NCBI GenBank assembly: GCA_038373865.1
Contig: JAXGGA010005222.1
Location: 16,153-80,152 of the forward strand
Direction of reading: 5' to 3'
Origin: Uloborus plumipes
Lineage: Eukaryota; Arthropoda; Arachnida; Araneae; Uloboridae
Length of the DNA: 64,000 nt
The notes beneath the pieces are model-generated. The model was not told the DNA's origin. It saw nothing but the letters and a program-made list of their open reading frames with translations, and did not search any database. This document shows positions 23,906 through 36,613 of the stretch, piece after piece (within the stretch, counting starts at the first letter, position 1; every line of letters starts with the position of its first letter). Both the position numbers and the translations under genes were made by a program.

Positions 23906-24879
23906 TTAAGACATTGCCCCCCCCCCTCATGGTCGCCTTAATGGGAGGCCATAGGCCCATAGGAGATCATTGTGACTTCCCAAAGCAATCCCTTAATCAG
24001 AAAAGTTCGATCATTCCGCATATTTAAAGACAATATTGCTTCTTTGATATGTTTTTTCTTCATTAAAATTTTCCAATGACACCCAATGTTTTTTCTCATT
24101 ATATGTTTCATTTCCCCCTCCATCTTTTATTCTTATGTTTTTTTTTCCATAAAAATTTCTCCACTAATGTAATCAAAGAAGAAAGAATAAAAACGCTAAA
24201 CTTTTCTGGGGTTTTATAATAGGTCAAAATGGGCTCCTGGATGCTGAGCTAGTGGTAAAAGCCACTCTTGCAAATCATGAGGTAAGCCACTGCGTGTATA
24301 TTGTACAAAATTTTTATTTACATTTAGATAATTTTCTTGAATTTCAAACATTTCAAGCCTCTCCGGTCTCCGGAACTTGCAGTTAAAATTGAGCAGAAAT
24401 ACTAAACATATAAAACAAAATTAACGTAGTAATTCAATTACTTACTAGTATTGACGCGCAATTTACTGCGTATTTAGAAGTGAAATCTGAATCTCAAAGG
24501 AAAAAAAATCAATATCAGATTAATATGCACTTAAATACTTCAAAACGATCCGTTTTGTAAATAACCTTGAGTAGGTGCGTACCAGCAGTGGAGAAAAGAA
24601 AAAGAACAAAAAAAGTCAGGATGGGTGTTCCAAGTCTGCCCATCTGTGAAGTTGCAAACATTAAGTCATATGATATCGTGACTTCGTGCTTGGGTTGGAA
24701 CTCCTGCAATTACGCATAGCCTCGAACGAGATGTCGGTGTGTGTGTTATGCAAAAATTTTCTCTTTTTGAAACAACTTAACAGGTGGTTAGAACCATTTT
24801 CCAGGTTCGAAGGAAAGTCGGAAACAAATTTTCGCTCGTCATAAAGTGCTGTTAATAAATTATTCACACTTTTTTTTTC

Positions 24880-25080
24880 AACAGTTTTGAGCCCCCCCCC
24901 CCCCCCCCCCCTTCCATTCGCCACAAAATGTCGCACTTTGCGTTTCACATGTCACGCTGTTTTCCATAAATATATTTTGATGAAAAATCCGTGGTCACAC
25001 TTCTTGTTATACCCTCCCTCCTCCTTGTCACAAACTGTCACCTTCCCCCCTCCCCCATTGTGTGACATTATTTGTAAACA
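24880..25080. repeat. C-rich MITE fragment with TGTGACATTATTTGT end
   Basis: A 19-base C run is followed by CATTCGCCACAAAATGTCGC and by several GTCACRCT-like motifs, ending GTGTGACATTATTTGTAAAC. This resembles the reverse complement of the repeat end at 199-280. The reverse open frame at 24661-24948 is partly a poly-glycine product of the C run and is not a gene. Confidence 0.4.
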
Positions 25081-26839
25081 ACCCCAAAACACCGACCGAC
25101 CATGTTAGGATAAATGTTTGTTGTTCGTAATTTGACAATGTTGGAAACAAACTGAACATCAGTATGTGTCATAAAATAAAACTTTTTTTTGTGTACCACT
25201 TTAGAAACCTGTGCGGATCAGGGTCATCTTAACTACATGATCCAGGCACAAAAATATTCTGTACTTTTTCATGTACTCATTCAACCAGGCCAGATTAAGA
25301 TATCGAGGGGCTTTCGATAAAAACACTTGTTTGGGGGCACTCCATAGTCAAATCTTAAAATTTTAACTATCTGACAACAGATTTGGGCGGGGTGGGGGGG
25401 GGACTAAAAATAGGGGTTGTTGGTCAAACACGGCCTAGTTAGTCTACTCAGTAATCAGGTCCTGATGACTTAAAATTTCGGTTTTTAGTTGCATCTAGGC
25501 AGGGATGTAAAAAATGGAATGTAGTCCGGTTTAAATCCGGGAATGAAACGGGGAGTGGTTTATACCCTCTGTCTCACTGTGCCACCAAAAGATCCTAGTT
25601 TCTACTAGTATGAAAAAATGACTCAGGCAACTAATTTCTTTCCGTTTTAAATTTTCATTCAAAAAACTCATTTTCAAATTAAAAAAAATATAAACTATAG
25701 GCAGCATGAACTGCCAATTTTTTCTCGGAAATGTTGTGTTTTGATGAAGTAATGTATTGAGTTTCATCTACATTGGTATTTTTCCCAAAAAAACGTGATT
25801 TTACTAACAAAAATGTTTTTAAGCGCAAACGATTTGTGACTATTAAGATGAAAAATACACTCCAATAAACATTAAAAACAGCGAGCTAGACTTATTCTCC
25901 TCATCATGGTGATCTGAAAAATTAAAAGAAAACAACAACGGTCAAGTAAAAGAAAGATACAACCGTGATTGCTCTAAAAAAAAAGAAAAAGAAAGAAATA
26001 AAGGAAAAAAAAAAAAAACAGTTAAAGGTCCTCTCATTCAAATGTTCTTTTCAATTGTCATCGAACAGAAATTGTAAGTATAAAGGAGAAAACTTAACAT
26101 TTAAGATTATTGAAATAGAAATACTCGTATTGTTTTTCGCAAGAGGAAGTACTTCTTTTAAATTCAACTAAATTAGCAGATATCCCATTCGCCTAAATTC
26201 GCTCTAGCTTTGAAACCTTCACAATTGAATTACTATTTGAAATTAATTTTTATCGCCAAAGAACAATCGGTAAGCAATTTGTTTCAGTTTTTATTGAGAA
26301 AGTCATCCTTTTGTGATAAAAACTAAATCTTTGGCAGTGCTCATATTTATTTGCACTTTAAATGAATTTTTGCTTTTCATGACCTCGATTTTTTCGCACT
26401 GTCGGATATGTTGCGATTTTTGATGTTGATGGGAAAAAGAGTGATGAAAGGAGAAGTCAGTGAACTAAACAAACCGAGAAAGTCGAATAATCCATTGTGT
26501 CGGGGGGGGGGGGGGGGGATCATAATGAGAGAATTTTTCATTATTTTTAGTTTTGAAGAAATTTTAACAGCAGAATATGATTATTGAACTTTTGAGCTGT
26601 CTGGTTTTTTGCCTTAATTTTGTCATATTTTATTTATTTAAAAAAAAATGAATTTCGAAAACCTATCAAGTGTTTCCACTAGGTTCTACTTGGGTGCACA
26701 AAGAGACATTGAGAAAGAAACGTAAAAATTAGCAATAGGACATAAACATACGACAGTAATTTTTGAACAACAAGACTTCAAAACAGTTATAAAAATGAAA
26801 CACATGTGTGATTTAAAAAAGAATACTTGTAAAACAACG

Positions 26840-27349
26840 CAGGGGTGCGATTCCCCCCCCCCCAAACTCAATGGCGCAAATCCCCCCCCCAAAAAAAAAT
26901 TGTTTACAACCCTATTATGCTTTTTATTTTTATCCTTCTTTTAAATTTTATTTATTTTTTTAAATATCATTTATTTATTTTTTAAATATTATTATTTTTT
27001 AAAAAATATTATTTATTTATTTTTTTAAATTATTCCTTTTTGTTTTTTTTTATATATATTATTCATTTTTTTAAGTACTAATTATGCGCAGAATAGAATC
27101 TTTTTTTTCCCTTCCAGGCATTCCAAGCACACAGACAAAATAAATAAATAAATAAATAATAAAAAAAATTAAATTAAAAAAAAATAAATTAATGAATAAT
27201 TTTCATTAAAAAATCAGTAAATAATTTAATTTAAAAAATAAATGAATAAATAATTTAAATAAATAAATAAATAAATTAGTTTAAAAAATTTCCCCCAAAA
27301 ATTTTGATGGCTCAACTTGAGCCATAATCCCTCCCTCTGGGCACCCCTG
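26840..27349. mobile_element. hAT-like MITE, 510 bp, TSD AAACAACG
   Basis: Starts CAGGGGTGCGATTCCCCC and ends CTCTGGGCACCCCTG. Both sides carry AAACAACG (26832-26839 and 27350-27357). The interior is extremely AT-rich, with TTTATTTATTT-type and AATAAATAAAT-type tracts facing each other, so the middle could fold back. Confidence 0.8.
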
Positions 27350-27383
27350 AAACAACGTTTGATGCAATGAAAATAATAAAGTA

Positions 27384-27827
27384 CGGTAGAACTAAATTAA
27401 TCTATGAGGACCGAACCCCATTGTGATAATCAAAAATTCGGATAACTGTATTTTCGCTGAAAATGTTTTAATTTGTTATTTAGTGTAGTTTGAAAAAAGG
27501 GAGAAAAAACTATTTTTAAAGGAAGAGAGCTTTTCATTAATCAAACGAAAATACCACACGTCTTCATGTTTAACTTATTAATAAGTACTGTAAGTTAAAA
27601 CACTATACACGCACTGCACTTTAAATTGAAAGTTATTGCTTGATGAATATCTCGGTCAAAGTTAATTGTTTGACGTTTGACTAATTTTGTGTATAAAAAA
27701 AATAGCACGTAGACAGAATCATTATTTTGCGAATCGCTAGTGGTTTTCGTATTATTCATTCCCCCGCCTCCATCCCTGAATCAGATTCGGATAACAGGAG
27801 TTCGGATAATTGGAGTTAGCTTTGCTG
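27384..27827. mobile_element. pogo/Tigger-like MITE, degenerate, TA-flanked
   Basis: The left end CGGTAGAACTAAATTAATC and the reversed right end CAGCAAAGCTAACTCCAATT are imperfect inverted partners; TA lies at 27382-27383 and 27828-27829. The internal ATTCGGATAAC repeats resemble the AATCGAATAA motifs of the 35607-36170 element. An older copy than the other pogo-like elements here. Confidence 0.55.
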
Positions 27828-28141
27828 TAACATGAAATAAAACATTAAAGGACAAGAAAATAAAAATACTCCTGAACCCCCCCCCCCCCCATTCTTTGAG
27901 GGGGGGGCGGAGGTCGTCTGTGTGTCACGATCTCCGCCCCCTGATGCGCATCCCTGGATAAATTTTGAAGCATAATTAAAACTTCATTTTTTCCTTGAAA
28001 AAATTCGGAACTTTCCAAGAGATTATCACTTACTCCTTAGTTGCTTTTTGAACATCATAAAACATAGGTTTCGGAAATATCGGATTGTAATTACATGCTG
28101 GAGACACAAGAACTCAGAATAATGTATTCATGTTACATTAC

Positions 28142-28448
28142 CAGGGCCCGATTAACCCCTGTGGTTAAGGGAAACTCAGTCTCATTTTGGGGCCCTCCGC
28201 TTTCTGTTGTGGGAAAAATTTCTAAAAATATTTGGCAAATTTAAAATCTAAATGATTTAAGAGTAAAAAAAAGCTGTTAAAGTACAATATAGCACAGTTG
28301 GGACAAATTATATTGAACCAGCTCTCTTTAAAGCTAAATATAAAAGTCGAAACTTGAATTTTTTTTAGCTTTTCAGTCATTTTTGGGCCCCCTAAAAATT
28401 TCGAGGGGAAGCTCAAGCTTCCCGAGCCTTTTGGGTAATCAGGCCCTG
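28142..28448. mobile_element. hAT-like MITE, 307 bp, TSD TACATTAC
   Basis: Begins CAGGGCCCGATTAACCCC and ends GGGTAATCAGGCCCTG. The 8-mer TACATTAC is repeated exactly at 28134-28141 and 28449-28456. No coding capacity. Confidence 0.83.
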
Positions 28449-30084
28449 TACATTACATTTTATAAGAAATATTCATCAGTAATAATATGAAAGAATTTGC
28501 TGATAAATGGGCTAATAAATGCACTTTTCATGAGTTATGTTTATTAATATTTTAATTTTAAATACAAGTGTTCTGAAATATATTTACCAAGCGTTATTGT
28601 AAATGTTTATTTTATATGAGGAATGTAGAAGGTACGATTGGACACTGTCACTGTCCCATTGTCCGCCTTCAAAACTGTGTCCGCAAAGCAGTATATTTGT
28701 AATTCAAGAGTCAGAAGCTTAATTTAATCAATGACATAAAGAACATGACATGCATGACATAAATTAAGTTTCAGTTTTCAGTTGATACATTGATATTGAA
28801 TAACAATTTATACCTCAAATTAAAAAAAAAGCTTGCATGAAAGAGGAAAAAAACGAAGCCTCAATATTTCCCCTATTTATCAAGCCTCTTTTTAAAAAAT
28901 TCAAAAACCTAAATGCCACTATTTTGCAAATACTAAGATAATTTACTGCATTTGACATCGAGCGGAAAATGTCAGCCAAACTAGAAATACATATTTGATC
29001 AAAGTAATAAAAACATCGCCGTATATATTATTTATTTTAAAAATCACTTACCTGGATATAGTGAAGAATATGTTCCCAATTCGAGTCCAAAATTATTCTT
29101 TTGAATTAAAACTTGTCCCAAAATGCGGATGCAAATATTTCAAAAGGCAAAAAAATCAAGACAGACACCGAGGGATAAAACAAACTCGTTCTAAGAACAC
29201 ATCTCGGAAACTCCTTGCGAATTCGAAGCGATCTGTCGCTCGGAGCAGGCGGATTTAGAATTTCTTTTTTGCCATTCATACACACAGCATCTGAAAAAGA
29301 TTTTCGTGCGCCGTGACGTCATGCCCAGAAGGTGGCGCTGACGGAGCGGTCAAGTTCTTCACGATCGAGAAAGTTGCGGAGGTAAACTATGTGGAAGACA
29401 TGTTTGGCCTCACCGAAACTATATTTTTTTTGAAGTGTCATATATTTTTCACAATTTTAACAGGCCCGTCGGTGTGGGGGTGGATTGCCCAACCCCCCTG
29501 AGCTTTAAGAAATCAATGTATTTCATATTAGTGGGAGTTTTTTTTTGTTGTTTTCCGATGAAATTGCATTGTGTTTGCACCCTTCCCCCCACCCACTGGA
29601 AAAAGTTGGAATTTTAATGAAAACAAGAATATTTGACAAAATGAATGAAAAATAAAAAATTGTACACATTTTAAAGGTGCCCCTCGTCCAAAGGGCAAGG
29701 GCTACCCAGGTGTGTTTAGATGGGGGGGGGGGGGTTCACTGGAAGTCACCGTGACCTTCCAAAAATTTCCTTGTTCGGTAAATTTTGTCTGATGATTCGG
29801 CAGCTTTGGAGACATAATTACAACATTGCAAATTTCAAATGCACGATTTTATCATTCGGCAAAATTTGAAGCTCTATTCGGCAAATTGAGAATTTCCGCC
29901 CTCCCAAACTGAAAGATTGGGGCGTCTCTGGACGCAAATGTCACCCACCCCCCTCTAAAAAAAGAAGAGTACATCCAAAAACACCTCCTAAAAATTTCAA
30001 TAACTGCAATCTGTCAATAACCCCCCAAGCACACACACACACACCGTTGGGCACCCCCGGTATATTCATAACTTAACCTTGAAC

Positions 30085-32883
30085 CAAGGGCGTATTTAAG
30101 GGGGGGGCCGAGGGGGCCTGGGCCCCCCCCGAAATCGAGAAAGATTTTTTCAAAAGTAGGTGTTCGGCTCGTGTTTGCTCAAAAAAAAAAAAAAAAAATC
30201 CTTAAGAAAAAAAGCCCACTCTCTATTAACATTGTTTTCAAAGGTGTATACAAGGGGGTCTTTCCAGAGGGTCTTTCCCTTCTATCCCCCCCCCGAAAAG
30301 CTCGTATTTTTCTTTTTTTTTTCTTTTTTTTTTGTAAAGGTAGTTATTATTCGGTTTAAGTTTACTCTTAAATTATTTACATACTTTTAGCTTGAAATGC
30401 ATAAATAAATAAAAAATTATTAGATGGCACCAGGCAGTGGTGCAACTCAAGAGGATCAGGGAGCCCTTGCGCTTTACTCAAGAGAAAAAAGAACGTGTCT
30501 TGGGAAAATGAATATATTTCAATTAGAAAACGCCTGGAAAAAATACTAATCATTTTGAACAGAAATTTTTAAATGAAAAATATTCAACACATGTAGATTA
30601 TTAGTCAGCAAATTACGTTTCTCTCTTTCTTCTCATTCCCTCTTTTTTTCTAGTCAGTCAGGAAATAAGAGTCTTTAAAATAATGCTACACTCAATAAAT
30701 TTAAAATAAAGTGTATAATTATTCCTCCCCATCAAGAAGTTTAAAATAAAGTGTATAATTATTCCTCCCCAGCAAGAAATTTAAAATAAAGTGTAAGTAC
30801 AACTCCCAGCAAGAAATTTAAAATAAAATGCAATCATTTACGGTTTTTGTTTTTTCACAAATAATTTCCAAGCTTTCAGCTGAACAAAAAAAAAAAAAAA
30901 ATCGAAAAAAGGTCCCAAGCCGGCCGAGCTAGAAAGGGCATGTAATTTTCAATCTCTTTAAGAGTGGTGAAATTAAAGAATAGAGTGCTTGTCAGTGGCG
31001 GGTTTAGGGTAGGAAGTCGAGGCCCGTATATCCGCCAAGCATGAATTCAAAGAGGGCTCATGACCCCCCTTAAAGAGTTCAAAGAGATCTTAAAATTTCG
31101 CTTTTACAACGTGTAATTTAATTGCAGTTTCAAGACATCACCAACCCCCAACCACCATACCCAAAAATTTTCGGAAGAGAGTTCTTTTCCCGCTTCTTCT
31201 TCAATACCTTGGTCAAACATTGCCTCAAATGGCATTTTAGAGATTTAAAATTCAAACAATTAACGGTAGTTGATATCCCCCTCACTTTTCTATAGTCTTT
31301 AGCTCTAAAATGTGTTTTTAGAAAAGAGAGAGCTCCCGCATTACAGTCTATATGCTCAGAAATTTCCGGAAGAGTCCCTAAATCATTAAAATTATCCTAA
31401 ATATTGTCAGACAAAGCCTAAAAGCAGTTGTTCCTATCAAGAATCATGGCGTAAGCGGCGCTATTGAATTATTTTTAAGGGGCGTTTTTAAAAGTTTTTG
31501 TTTTCGTTTTCTTTCACGTGTGGCTCTCGTTTTTAGAGGGATCTTCGTGGAATTCTTGGATGATAAGTTTGTGCTCTTGGGGGTAATGGGCACCTCTGCT
31601 AAAAGTAAAGTTTTGAACCTTCAGTTTCAAAAAATAGAGCCTAAAATTGCATTCTTGAAGCTTCAATGCCGCAAAATTTCGGGGCACAGTGCTCGAATCC
31701 TGCCTCTTCTCTTGACGGTATTAAAGACAACCTAAATAAAAATGTTTTTAAAACATTAACTTCGAAACATTTCGGGAGAGAGTCCTTGATAACGTTACTA
31801 TCAAAGATGGTCTAAAGTAAAGATGGCTTGAGGTTTCAATTTAAAAAATTTTCGGAGGGATATCCCTAACCACTATTTGTCCCTTAACGTCTCCAAAGAG
31901 AACGCGAAATTGCGCATTTTACATCGAAAATCTTTCAGGGGAGGGTCTTTGAACTTTTACTTCCCAAAGATATCTTGAATGAGACTTCAGTTGAAAAAAA
32001 AACTCATTTTCTTTTCTTTTACTCTATCACCCTAGTAGCACAAAAATATAGTTCGACGCGGTTCCTACGTAGTTCGACGTTTTGAATCCCGAATTATAAT
32101 GGATCGCATGAAGAAATATATCCTGAGTTGTGCTTCAGTGTCAAAATATTTCAGGAGAGATACCCCGAGTCTTCTCAATTCCTTTAACGTCACTAAAGAT
32201 AGCCTGAAATTGCGTGTTTAGAATTTAAGTTTCAGTAAGTTTCCCAGAGGAGTCTTGATCCTCCAACATCAAAGGTAGCATAAATAATTTCAATTTTGAA
32301 ATAAAGTTTTAGAAGGAACCTAAAACTTCGTAATTTCCTATCTTTTCCAAAAATTACAATATTTTAATTGAAAATTTCTACCTGTCTTACAGTAATAGAA
32401 AAAAAACTCATTTTCTTTTCTTTTACTCTATCACCCTAGTAGCACAAAAATATAGTTCGACGCGGTTCCTACGTAGTTCGACGTTTTGAATCCCGAATTA
32501 TAATGGATCGCATGAAGAAATATATCCTGAGTTGTGCTTCAGTGTCAAAATATTTCAGGAGAGATACCCCGAGTCTTCTCAATTCCTTTAACGTCACTAA
32601 AGATAGCCTGAAATTGCGTGTTTAGAATTTAAGTTTCAGTAAGTTTCCCAGAGGAGTCTTGATCCTCCAACATCAAAGGTAGCATAAATAATTTCAATTT
32701 TGAAAAAAAGTTTTAGAAGGAACCTAAAACTTCGTAATTTCCTATCTTTTCCAAAAATTACAATATTTTAATTGAAAATTTCTATCTGTCTTACAGTAAT
32801 AGAAAAAAAAAGGAAGTTGGGGGGGGGGGCCTAAGCTTGATTATATGGGCCCCCTCCGAAATAAAAACCTATATACGCCACTG
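30085..32883. mobile_element. hAT-like element, 2.8 kb, TSD CCTTGAAC
   Basis: Begins CAAGGGCGTATTTAAGGGG and ends CTATATACGCCACTG; CCTTGAAC stands on both sides (30077-30084 and 32884-32891). The interior is a long series of diverged units of roughly 100 bases, each with a TTTC(C/G)GGAGAG...TCC...(A/T)ACGTCA/ATCAAAGATAGTCTAAA-like core, similar to segments at 22360-22620, 37320-37700, 39200-40140 and 59160-59300. It also contains a recent 404-bp tandem duplication. No transposase is recognisable. Confidence 0.8.
31999..32806. repeat. Near-identical tandem duplication, 404-bp unit
   Basis: The unit at 31999-32402 is repeated at 32403-32806 with only a handful of differences (for example ATAAAG to AAAAAG, and CTACCTG to CTATCTG). 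Copies this alike are either a recent duplication or an assembly effect. The unit carries AGTTCGACGCGGTTCC and AGTTCGACGTTTTG. Confidence 0.9.
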
Positions 32884-33009
32884 CCTTGAACGGTTGTATT
32901 AATGAAAAGCAAAAGTTTATTTCGAAATCTTGTTTAAAAAGCTTTATCTCTCTTGTTTAAACACCCAAATAATTTGCAAAATTAGTAAGTGCATAGATAT
33001 GAATTTTAA

Positions 33010-33190
33010 GTCATTACTAGTGACTTATGGCTCCATCTACCGCCAATACCGGGTCAGGTGGAGCAAGGGCCAGTGGACGCACCGAGTAGACTGCAAATCT
33101 GAAAAAGGAACTACCCGTCAACTGAGGTCCAAAAAGAAAACTTATAGCAGTTTGTCAGTGCTCAATAAAAGAGAAAGAGAAAAAAGGTAA
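33010..33190 (+). mobile_element. SINE fragment, 3' body related to 38860-39150
   Basis: Shares with the SINE at 38860-39150 the block from an AGACTGC(A/C) motif through GAAA(A/G)A(A/G)GGAACTACCCG-like sequence to GAGGTCCAAAAAGAAAAC. The tRNA-like head is missing or too diverged. It ends in a GAGAAAGAGAAAAAAGG purine tract. Confidence 0.55.
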
Positions 33191-33301
33191 GCAACAACTC
33201 TCACTCCTTTACTCCAAAATGAGTCTGAGTCTGACTCCGCAGTCTTGTCAGCCTGTCACCCACCAACGAAAGAGCGACCATAATTAAAGTCAATACAGTT
33301 T

Positions 33302-33790
33302 CCGCCGCTTATATGAATCACGTTTGTTCCAAAAAGTTTTGATTCAAGAAAGAGGATAATTCTGGCTAAAACTAGATATTGCTCTGTTTTTGACATTTGA
33401 TTCATTAAAGCGGTTGATTCAATTAACCACTCATTCAACAAACCAGCGCCTCCTGTACAATGGCCCGCCGCTTATATGAATCACGTTTTTCCAAGACTAT
33501 TTTGATTCAATAAAGCGGCTAATTCACTAAAAGGGATATCTTTCTGTTTTTGGCGTTTGATTCATCAAAGCGGTTGATTCAGTTCACCATCAATTTAATA
33601 AACTAGCGTGTTCTGTACAATGGTCGCTGCTAATATGAATCACGTTGCTCCAAAACATTTTTGATTCAATTAAGCGGCTAATTCACTAAAGCTGGATATT
33701 CTTCTGATTTTGGCGGTTTGATTCATTGAAGCCGCGATTCAATTAACCACTGATTTTATAAACCGGCTTATACTGCAATAGGAAAAAAAA
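33302..33790. repeat. Three tandem units of about 160 bp
   Basis: Units starting near 33302, 33465 and 33624 each contain GC(C/T)GCT(T/A)ATATGAATCACG, a TTTTGATTCAAT-like block, a GGCTAATTCACTAAA-like block, a TTTGATTCAT...AAGC block and a closing CTGTACAATGG-like run. A diverged, reversed single copy lies at about 37130-37260. The CGCTTATATGAATCA and AAGCGG motifs resemble pogo/Tigger ends, so the array may derive from such an element. Confidence 0.8.
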
Positions 33791-33799
33791 CGACCAAAC

Positions 33800-35590
33800 A
33801 TGTCCGCTGTATCAGCTTGACATTTCTCCCGCGATCTTAACCTGCATGCTTCTCTCAAGGTTCCTGGATCTACTGTCTCGATGGATGGAGATGTCTGATG
33901 TTTTTTTATTTTCGGGCCGTTTTCTCTGATTGCGGTTCAGCTATGACGTCACTGCTCGTGGCTTCTGCGACCAACAGGTAGGGATGAACTGGCCGGCCCT
34001 TTCTAGGAAGCGGGTTTCTGGGCAATTCTCACAAACTTGATTCGAAGAAGTGCCGAGACCACTCCTAAAAAAAGAAAGACTTTTGAGGAAGAATAATGGA
34101 AGTGTATCAGGCATCCATCCCTCTCTTCTTTGATCTTAGAGATAATTTCAATTTTGATGCTCTTGGCTGCATTTAATGGATATTGCATCGTATCTCATAA
34201 AGTCAAGAAAAAAAAAAGGAAGATACATTTATACTGTTAGGTCAAATACAAAGGGACGAAAAAAAACAGCCCTTCATAGCTCAGCCGGTTTCCTTAAATA
34301 TTTAATGTGTGGTACTTAACTCAACAGCCACATTTTTAAAAAAGGTTATGATAGCAATTACACCTCAGGCTGAAATTTGCATATAATAACATATGTTGGT
34401 GCATTTTCTTTAGTTCGATGATAAATATTTGTTTTTGTATCTAGAATATTCAGGATATCAACAAAGCTTAGTAGTCATTGGAACACGGCATTAGGCAATG
34501 TTTAGTTTTTTTTAGGGGGGGCGGGCAGCCAAATGCAGAAAAATTAGCTTTATCTTTTCTTACACTCGATTTCAACAATTTAAAATAATACATGACTTTT
34601 TGAGAAACAGTATTTGAAGCTGCAAAATTGCTACGAAAGGATAATAAATACGGGCCTCAAAATTATAGAAAAAGTCTTCCTCTACAAAAAGTAATCTATA
34701 CCATCAGTATATAATGCTTGGGTATTTGCCATGACAGCTTTTGTGGGTTCCAGAAATCTTCTAACTTTATCCCCTTCTTCCCTTTATATCCAATTCCAGT
34801 TTTTAAGTGCCTGCAGTTAGGGGGGGGGGGGGGCGAACTAAATATTTGGGAGAACAGAGGATGCTCAATTTGCGAATGAAATTTCACATTTTTTTGCCGA
34901 ATTATAAAATACGACATGAACCTTAACATTTAATAAGAAGGAACATTAGGGATCAGGTATCATTAGAAAGGTATATTTGAAAAGTTCTTAAAAAAAGAAC
35001 TTCAGTGCTGTAATACTGTCTCCAAAGAGCCAAATCGTCAGCAATATTTACAGAATAAGAATATTTTGTGAGGTCACAGTCACAGTGACCTTTCATCAGG
35101 GTACCCCTGACCTACAGGGCAGCCGGGCAATGTCCCAGCTTCCCTGATTAGAGAAGATCCTCTATGATCCCTCCTGCATGAGCGACATTTTGTTTAACAG
35201 CACCTCAGGAGGCGCGTTGGTCATTCGATGAATTTTCTTTGCTGCCAAATAAAACTTGTATAATTGTAATTGCAGAATAAATTTGATTTGGCTGAATTAA
35301 ACCATTACAGCAGTCACGCTGTGCTTTTCTTTTTGTCCCATTCAATATAAAACACCCGTATTGTATGTATTATAAAAGTGGTATTTACTAAAGACGATGT
35401 TTAAAGCACAATTCGAAACTGATTATAGAAGTTAAGCTTCTCCTTTTACATTACAAGAGCACTGAATACCAAACGTTCTACAAATGCCACAAGGTTCAGA
35501 AACTACAGCTGCTACAATAGAGAAATGAGTAATGTGAACCAGGTAATAAATTCCCGCAAGGGGGAAGGAAGCACTTACTGCATTCTCTCA
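33800..35590. other. No gene recognised; MITE fragments
   Basis: Contains G-runs at 34516 and 34818 and a right arm at about 34960-35110 that resembles 5930-6050 and 29760-29910 (AAATCTGCCGAATTGTC-like and GTGACCTT...GGGTACCCCTGA-like blocks), but no paired duplication was found. Small open frames are not supported. Confidence 0.4.
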
Positions 35591-35606
35591 ACATGAAATT
35601 TAAGTA

Positions 35607-36170
35607 CTGTCGTCCCCGCTTAATCGGGTAACGGATAAACGAATACCCCGCTTATACGAATAAAACCGTCCGGAACCGAACATTTCCCCATAGACACAAT
35701 GTCAAATAACCCCGCTTAATCGAATAATTTCCCCGGATAATCGAATAATATTTGTCAGCTTTTGCAAAAATTTTTGCTAAGAAAAATGTCGAAGAAAAAG
35801 AAGTGCTCCTACAAGACCTTGGGCAAGCAAACCACTACTGTGGACTATTTCAGAAAATAAAAGTAAAAGATGGAAAAACAAATATTTTGTGACACAAGTT
35901 ATAGGTTACTTTCTTATGATTTTCATATGACTGTACAATATTTATACTCAATTATTATAATATTTTGCTGTTTACTTTGCTTATTTCCAAATCTTTTTAC
36001 CAATAACATTAATTATTTCCTTTATATAGTTATTTCTTTGTTATTATTACGTTTCCAGACAAAAATTGTCAAATGGAAAGATAAAAAAATGTTCCCCGCT
36101 TAATCAAATACCCCGCTTAATCGAATAAAATTTCTTGGAACCGACAGATTCGTTTAAGCGGGGCCGACAG
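35607..36170. mobile_element. pogo/Tigger-like element, 564 bp, TA-flanked
   Basis: Left end CTGTCGTCCCCGCTTAATCG and right end CGTTTAAGCGGGGCCGACAG are inverted partners; TA occurs at 35605-35606 and 36171-36172. Subterminal CCCCGCTTAATCGAATAA and CCCGCTTATACGAATAA motifs recur several times near both ends. The ends and target fit pogo/Tigger. It keeps a 25-codon coding remnant (35786-35860). Confidence 0.82.
35786..35860 (+). pseudogene. C-terminal remnant of a pogo-like transposase
   Basis: An ATG frame of 24 codons plus stop: a lysine-rich start (MSKKKKCS) and the tail KQTTTVDYFRK. The Q-x-x-x-x-x-Y/F-F spacing fits a PCNA-interacting (PIP) box, apart from threonine in place of the usual hydrophobic fourth residue. 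Such a motif is known in pogo transposase, reported to bind PCNA. The rest of the coding region has been deleted, as is normal for a MITE. Calling it a remnant rather than a free-standing small gene rests on its position inside pogo-like ends. Confidence 0.45.
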
Positions 36171-36613
36171 TATTTGTTATTGAGTAATTTAAACAAATTC
36201 AATACAGAAACAAATTCGATTTATTTATTTATTTTCTGTAATAAAAACAATTATTATTATTCATTTCGTTACTTGCACGAATTTAGTATTTTTATCCTTT
36301 CCATTTCTATCGGCCAAATGCAATTTTCCCCACACGAATAAACGGATGAAACACGCTATCAGGTTGAGGCGTTGAGAGGGGCATCCATTCAAAATAGCGC
36401 TTCCATTACATCGCACACCAACCGTGGAAAAAAGCATTTAAAAATATATTTGTTAAGTAACTAGAACGTGACTGGTCACACCAAATGAGGCACTGTGAGG
36501 TGAAAGATATGATAGTGTACTTTCGTTGCACACAGGCTTTTCAGAATGGATAGTATTTTTGCGAGTTTTTCATATGAATGCTTCCTTGTGCTTTGTGCAA
36601 ATAGCAGTCCACA

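Noticed and set aside
24661..24948. 95-codon reverse frame with a glycine run
   Set aside because: The glycine run is a C homopolymer; the remainder has no recognisable domain or splice sites.
25218..25474. Further hAT-like MITE (CAGGGTCATCTTAAC ... GTAATCAGGTCCTG)
   Set aside because: The ends are only weakly inverted and the flanking 8-mers do not match.
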